This document shows, one piece after another, positions 14,835 through 18,917 of a stretch of 18,917 bases of DNA (positions are counted from its first letter, which is position 1; each line of letters starts with the position of its first letter). A model generated the notes under the pieces. That model did no database searches and was not told the DNA's origin. It was given only the letters and a program-made list of their open reading frames with translations. The stretch covers positions 1-18,917 of the forward strand of contig JBASOM010000017.1 in the NCBI GenBank assembly GCA_049658265.1, written 5' to 3'. The translations under genes were made by a program, and so were the position numbers. Source of the stretch: DTU063 sp001512695. Its GTDB lineage: Bacteria; Bacillota; Thermosediminibacteria; Thermosediminibacterales; Tepidanaerobacteraceae.

Positions 14835-17789
14835 TTAGTTATAGATCAAAAAATATTCTAAAATGCTGCTTCTAACCTCTGCTTCATTGCTACAACACTT
14901 AAGTTTATTTATAAATTCTGTATTTTTAATTAATGCGTATAACTGTCTTATTATATCTTTGGAATCCTCCTTTAATGCCAGCATGAAAACACAATCTACC
15001 ACAATTTCGTTCCACCAAGGTATTGGCTCTTTAAATATTGCAATGCCAATGGCAGGCTTTATGACATTTTCAGGTCTTCCGTGAGGGATGGCGATTTTAT
15101 TTATAACTGCAGGCCCCATGGCTTCTCTTTTGTAAATATCAAGTAAAAATTGCTCCTTTACAAAGCCATTGTCTATTAAAGCTGCTACCATATCGTCTAA
15201 AACATCGTTTTTCGTATTGCAGTTGGGATTCATAAGTATAATTTTTTCGGAAAACACTTCAATTAGACTGTTGTAGTTGTTATTTTCTATGGTTTTCTGT
15301 GTTTTATCAACTTTTGTGATTTCCCTTAGCTTCTCTATGCCGGAACCGCTGATTAACTCTTCTAAAGAAATGAAAGGTATAGAACCGCTCTTCGGATCTA
15401 CACTGCCCACAATAGCAGAAACAATATACTTTTCTCTAATTTTTTCTATCTTTTCATATATATCCTCATTATCCATAATCCCCAAAGGAATAATCTGTAC
15501 CTTTTCTTTAATACCTGGCAACATCCTCTCGATGAGATTTTTTATTCTTATGGCCGTTCCTTCCCCTGTTATGCATAAAGTTAGGATTACCCTTTTGTCT
15601 TTTGGTAACTTTGATGCTACAAATCTCCCTAAACCCACTTTGTCCTTATCTATGCTCTCTACAATTTCATCTAAAGTGGTATCCGGTAAAATAGCCCGCC
15701 TTAAAGCTTCCAGCACCATTACCGTATCAACTCTGCCAACAGTCTTTGTCTGTATGCCGGTTCGTTTAGTGATTATTTCGCCAAAAGTTATGAGGGAGCC
15801 CATGTCCACAAGAAGTAATACTCCTTTACCCTCATCTACTTTCGATACAACTTCAATGGTCCTTTGTAGTGCTGATTCTGGTTTTTCATCTAGAGACATT
15901 TCTATCCCCACGGCGTGATTTACACCTAGCAGTCGGTTTGCAACTTCTGCCATACCTTGAGCAACTCTACCGTGGGAAAGGACCACTACTCCCACTCTAC
16001 CCTTTTTCACATCAGAGGGTTTTGTAATTGTCCTTAAATACATAGCAATAAAGCCAATCTCGTCTTTAGGGATTTTATATCCTGTCAATACTTCTATGTA
16101 CTCTACCATTTCTCTTGCCACACTGTACTCCAGCTTGTATTCTCTTATGACTCTTTCCAGTTGAGGATTTACAATTGGCTTCCCTTTTTGAATTCTCTCT
16201 AGTGTTGCACTTAAATGCACTGCCAGGCAGTAAAAAAGGTGCTTATCTACTCTTCCAAGGCGTTTTTCTGCTATTTCCGTCACCTTTTCTGCCAACTCAA
16301 TTATATTTCTGCCCACTATTCCTTCCAAGTCTTGCTTTGCCAAGGTTTTATGACTGCTCTCTACCCGTTTTATAAGTTGCTGAAACTTTACTTCCAATTC
16401 TCCTCCTATCACTCTGTTTATGACATCTTGGCTTAAGCCCTCCAGTTCCAGTTCTTGAAACCTCTCTTCAATATATTGATAGATTTCCCCTGGCAATGTA
16501 TATAGGTCTTCTTTTGGTTCCATTCTCAATTCAATTTGCCCAGGTCTTGCTATCAAGTCACCTTTTAATAGAGTTTCAACTTCCGGTTTGCGGTTTTGTA
16601 TCTTGAGCAGTCCTCTTCTAGCATGGGCAGGTAAATCTATCAAATCCACTTCCACATAATCCTTTTGCTTGCCTACGAAAGTTAAAAAACCTCGAGCACA
16701 GGCCACTTGTATGTCACTTCTAAGTTGCCCTATATTTCCGGGACAATCATAGAGTAAAAGGGCCCTTAAAGCTTCTTGGGTTGCTTTTACTTGAACGCCT
16801 ATTCTATCTGCTTCTTTATGGAAAAAATCTTTTATCATATGGTATCTCTCGATAAGAGGCCGTGTGGCAAGGGACGGAAGCTCTATTATCATAGGTATTC
16901 TTCGACGGAAAGTTAAGAGGAGAGATGACTCTATATCTTCTGTAGTAGCAGCTATTATCATAACATTGGCTGTTCGCTCTGTCTCCGTTTCCCCCATCCT
17001 GCGAAATTTTCCCTTGTCAATTAAAAAATATAGCAGTTCTTGGCCCTCAGGGGGCAGTCGATGTACCTCGTCTAAAAAGAGTATTCCGCCATCAGCTTTT
17101 TCCACTAGTCCCTCTTTTGCGACTACAGCGCCGGTGTAGGCTCCCTTTACATGGCCGAATAATTGTGACAATAAAAGTTGGGGATTTTCAGCATAGTCTG
17201 CACAGTTAAAAATAATAAAGGGGGCATCTTTCTGAAGAATTCCTGTTTCTACAGCAAATTCATACATGGCTTCTGCCAGATTGCTCTTTCCTACTCCGGT
17301 TGGCCCCAATATTAAAGTATGCAAGCCATTGGGGGGATACAATATGGCAGCTTTGGCCTGTTGAATCTGAGGCTTTAGACTCCCATCAAAACCTATGATC
17401 CTCTTAAAAGCAGATGATTCTTCGGGAATTTTTGGTATATTTTGTGAGGTGAGATCAGTTTCTTGATTAAACCCTTCTGAGATTTCAAGTCTATTCCCTC
17501 TAATTTCTTTAGCCATTTGAGATATGAGATACCTTGATACATTAAACCCAGAATCTTTTATTGCCTTTGTAAGTTGCCTATTTGAAATATTTGGGTTTTC
17601 CGAGATGATTTTCTTTATTTCTCTTTCTAAATAAGGTTTCCGCCTCTCCCTTGAATCTGGAATATTAAGTTCACTGCGTAAAATCGTAACTGCATCTCTT
17701 CGCATATTTAGCATTTTTGCCAATTGTTCATCTGTATAAGGGTTTTTCCTGTCTTCGGCCTCAATCAGCTTTTTGAGCTGGTCTTTCAT
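14835..17789 (-). CDS. LevR-type sigma-54 activator with PTS regulatory domains
   Basis: A 984-residue bacterial enhancer-binding protein. Order of domains: N-terminal helix-turn-helix region (1-100), whose first part resembles the RpoN DNA-binding end; AAA+ module (about 130-370) with Walker A GPTGVGKS (162-169), sigma-54 contact motif GAYTGA (216-221), Walker B GGILFLDE (234-241) and an arginine-rich stretch FRRR (294-297); one PRD (about 490-590, H525 in AVHLS); an EIIA-Man-like domain (about 597-720, H606 in VVLSHGR); an EIIB-like segment (about 730-820, C739 in TLCITGEGTA); and a C-terminal type-2 EIIA (about 840-984, H903 in IPHGRPENV). The EIIA replaces the second PRD of classical LevR. 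The start at 17789 is supported by AAGGGGTG upstream; the frame runs open to 17867, but the sigma-54 promoter lies inside that extension. It probably activates gatABC, and perhaps the aco operon, under phosphorylation by HPr and by GatB-type proteins. Confidence 0.93.
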   Translation of the reverse strand: MKDQLKKLIEAEDRKNPYTDEQLAKMLNMRRDAVTILRSELNIPDSRERRKPYLEREIKKIISENPNISNRQLTKAIKDSGFNVSRYLISQMAKEIRGNRLEISEGFNQETDLTSQNIPKIPEESSAFKRIIGFDGSLKPQIQQAKAAILYPPNGLHTLILGPTGVGKSNLAEAMYEFAVETGILQKDAPFIIFNCADYAENPQLLLSQLFGHVKGAYTGAVVAKEGLVEKADGGILFLDEVHRLPPEGQELLYFLIDKGKFRRMGETETERTANVMIIAATTEDIESSLLLTFRRRIPMIIELPSLATRPLIERYHMIKDFFHKEADRIGVQVKATQEALRALLLYDCPGNIGQLRSDIQVACARGFLTFVGKQKDYVEVDLIDLPAHARRGLLKIQNRKPEVETLLKGDLIARPGQIELRMEPKEDLYTLPGEIYQYIEERFQELELEGLSQDVINRVIGGELEVKFQQLIKRVESSHKTLAKQDLEGIVGRNIIELAEKVTEIAEKRLGRVDKHLFYCLAVHLSATLERIQKGKPIVNPQLERVIREYKLEYSVAREMVEYIEVLTGYKIPKDEIGFIAMYLRTITKPSDVKKGRVGVVVLSHGRVAQGMAEVANRLLGVNHAVGIEMSLDEKPESALQRTIEVVSKVDEGKGVLLLVDMGSLITFGEIITKRTGIQTKTVGRVDTVMVLEALRRAILPDTTLDEIVESIDKDKVGLGRFVASKLPKDKRVILTLCITGEGTAIRIKNLIERMLPGIKEKVQIIPLGIMDNEDIYEKIEKIREKYIVSAIVGSVDPKSGSIPFISLEELISGSGIEKLREITKVDKTQKTIENNNYNSLIEVFSEKIILMNPNCNTKNDVLDDMVAALIDNGFVKEQFLLDIYKREAMGPAVINKIAIPHGRPENVIKPAIGIAIFKEPIPWWNEIVVDCVFMLALKEDSKDIIRQLYALIKNTEFINKLKCCSNEAEVRSSILEYFLIYN

Positions 17790-17815
17790 AACTTCACCCC
17801 TTTCCTCACAATTTA

Positions 17816-17832
17816 TGCAACATTCGTGCCAT
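17816..17832 (-). promoter_or_regulatory. Sigma-54 (-24/-12) promoter of the activator gene itself
   Basis: Minus-strand ATGGCACGAATGTTGCA matches TGGCACG-N4-TTGCW fully, with GG (17829-17830) and GC (17817-17818) 10 nt apart. The start would fall near 17805, giving a very short leader before the ribosome site and the ATG at 17789. No sigma-A promoter of comparable quality is seen in the 150 nt above, which implies that the activator is at least partly autoregulated. Confidence 0.87.
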
Positions 17833-17946
17833 AGTATTGGAATATTTTGTGGTCGACTACTTTTCACAGTTTTTACACTATTTAATAAGTTAATTCAACA
17901 AGATATGCCCCTATTCCTTCCACGGTTTAAAAGCTGCTATGTACAA

Positions 17947-17983
17947 AAAAGACCCTAGCACATAAAAGTGCATAAGGTCTTTT
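17947..17983 (-). terminator. Intrinsic terminator after ligA
   Basis: Arms 17947-17961 and 17968-17983 pair over about 15 bp (AAAAGACCTTA-T-GCAC with GTGCTAGGGTCTTTT) with one bulged T, one G-U pair and a 6-nt loop. On the minus strand the stem runs into a T-run. It lies about 36 nt after the ligA stop and separates ligA from the activator unit; the plus strand also has a short T tail. The rest of the gap from 17790 to 18018 holds the sigma-54 promoter and otherwise AT-rich sequence. Confidence 0.87.
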
Positions 17984-18018
17984 GATTATCCATGGGCTTT
18001 GTTACATATTTTAACCGA

Positions 18019-18917
18019 TTATCTTTCTGCAATTAACTTGTCAAATTCATTTTCATCTATAATTTTTACGCCTAGTTCTACTGCTTTATCATACTTGGAG
18101 CCAGGGTCTTTTCCCACTACAACATAATCTGTTTTTTTGCTGACACTGCCTGTAACACGCCCACCTAAGTTTTCTATAATCTCTTTAGCTTCTTTCCGGC
18201 TGTATTTTTCCAAAGTTCCTGTTAAAACAAAAGTGAGATTTTCTAAAGGTTTAGGTCCTTCTACCTGCCTACGTTCCTCCATGTTTACTCCAGCCTCTTC
18301 TAAACGTGTAAGTAGTTTTTTTGTCTGTTCCTGCTTAAAAAATGTTATTATGCTTTCGGCCATTTTGCTGCCAATTTCGGGTATTTTAATAAGTTCATCA
18401 TAAGTTGCGGTCTGGAGTTTATCCATGGAACCCAGGGCTTCTGCCAACAGAAAACTTGCTTTTGAACCGATAAAAGGTATCCCCAGAGCATATATCAAGC
18501 GACTTAAAGGCTGTTTTTTGCTGTTTTGTATGGCTTTTATCAAATTGTCCGCCGACTTTTCACCCATCCGCTCAAGGGGAATCAGGTCTTCTCTTTTCAG
18601 AAAGTATATATCGGAAGCATCTTTTACTAAACCTGCAGACAAAAGTAGTGAAACTACTGCAGGCCCCAACCCCCTTATGTCCATTGCATCCCTAGAAGCA
18701 AAATGTATAATACTTCTTCTTATCTGTGCAGGGCAGGCTACACCAGTGCAGCGGTATGCCGCCTCACCTGGGACTCTTATGACTTCTGATCCACACTCTG
18801 GACAAACTTTGGGCATTTTAAACTCTTTTTCTCTTCCTGTCCGCTTTTCCTTTACCACCGCCACTACTTCTGGAATAATATCTCCTGCCTTTTGAACAAT
18901 TACACTGTCTCCAATGC
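18019..18917 (-). CDS. ligA: NAD-dependent DNA ligase, C-terminal part (5' end outside window)
   Basis: The C-terminal ~298 residues of LigA (full length is near 670); the reading frame runs through the window edge, so the gene is cut by the window and not broken. The first visible residues (IGDSVIVQKAGDIIPEV) belong to the OB-fold. They are followed by the four-cysteine zinc finger (CPEC...CTGVACPAQ, cysteines at visible residues 38, 41, 56 and 61), the helix-hairpin-helix region (about 70-205, with DIRGLGPAVVSLLLSAGL, IYALGIPFIG and IPEIGSKMAESI), and the C-terminal BRCT domain (about 220-298, FVLTGTLEKYSRKEAK and GGRVTGSVSKKTDYVV). It seals DNA nicks in replication and repair. It is the conserved housekeeping anchor at the upstream border of the catabolic region. 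Confidence 0.96.
   Translation of the reverse strand, partial: IGDSVIVQKAGDIIPEVVAVVKEKRTGREKEFKMPKVCPECGSEVIRVPGEAAYRCTGVACPAQIRRSIIHFASRDAMDIRGLGPAVVSLLLSAGLVKDASDIYFLKREDLIPLERMGEKSADNLIKAIQNSKKQPLSRLIYALGIPFIGSKASFLLAEALGSMDKLQTATYDELIKIPEIGSKMAESIITFFKQEQTKKLLTRLEEAGVNMEERRQVEGPKPLENLTFVLTGTLEKYSRKEAKEIIENLGGRVTGSVSKKTDYVVVGKDPGSKYDKAVELGVKIIDENEFDKLIAER

Noticed and set aside
15277..15918. Plus-strand 213-codon open frame inside the LevR-type gene
   Set aside because: It is antisense to conserved PTS domains, with no ribosome site and a composition typical of a shadow frame; other plus-strand frames were dropped for the same reason.
17790..17867. N-terminal extension of the LevR-type regulator
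   Set aside because: The extension contains the -24/-12 promoter, has no ribosome site at its start, and the ATG at 17789 has a good one.
1..18917. CRISPR arrays, tRNA or rRNA genes, riboswitches
   Set aside because: No repeat-spacer pattern, cloverleaf or recognisable aptamer was seen when reading the intergenic regions.

Overview
The window is a low-GC, all-minus-strand segment. It most likely comes from an anaerobic, possibly thermophilic Firmicute of the Clostridia/Thermoanaerobacterales type. This is inferred from base composition, AGGAGG-type ribosome sites, PTS-based sugar uptake, a LevR-type sigma-54 activator and an acetoin-dehydrogenase-type complex; the species cannot be named from the sequence. 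Transcription runs from high to low coordinates.

Layout in transcription order: (1) the 3' half of ligA (18917-18019), closed by a hairpin terminator. (2) A 984-residue LevR-type sigma-54 activator with PTS regulatory domains (17789-14835), preceded by a near-perfect -24/-12 promoter. (3) A galactitol-type PTS, gatA-gatB-gatC (14728-12589), with its own -24/-12 promoter and a strong terminator at 12539-12495. (4) A SorC-family regulator, GutM, a glucitol-type PTS (srlA, srlE, srlB) and a COG4091-type oxidoreductase with a SAF domain (12370-7627). This unit starts from a textbook sigma-A promoter with a 16-bp perfect palindrome between promoter and gene. (5) An acetamidase/formamidase-family gene, a complete acoABCL-type 2-oxoacid/acetoin dehydrogenase complex and an acetolactate-synthase-like ThDP enzyme (7518-249), driven by a near-perfect -24/-12 promoter. 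(6) The start of a further gene at the window edge, probably a transposase, whose ribosome site lies inside a hairpin.

The region reads as a catabolic island between the housekeeping gene ligA and a probable insertion sequence. Two polyol-type PTS permeases would deliver phosphorylated polyols. None of the usual follow-on enzymes is present in the window: no SrlD or GatD dehydrogenase, no tagatose kinase, no aldolase. The only candidate oxidoreductase for a polyol phosphate is the COG4091 protein, a family that, as I recall, includes the DXR-like enzyme DRL. An acetoin-dehydrogenase-type complex follows it. This suggests a route in which a polyol phosphate is converted to an acyloin-type (1-deoxyketose) phosphate and split by thiolysis to acetyl-CoA plus an aldehyde phosphate. 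That proposal is inference.

Three sigma-54 promoters lie within 10.3 kb. Two of them, those of the activator gene and of the aco operon, share an extended upstream sequence, which points to common control.
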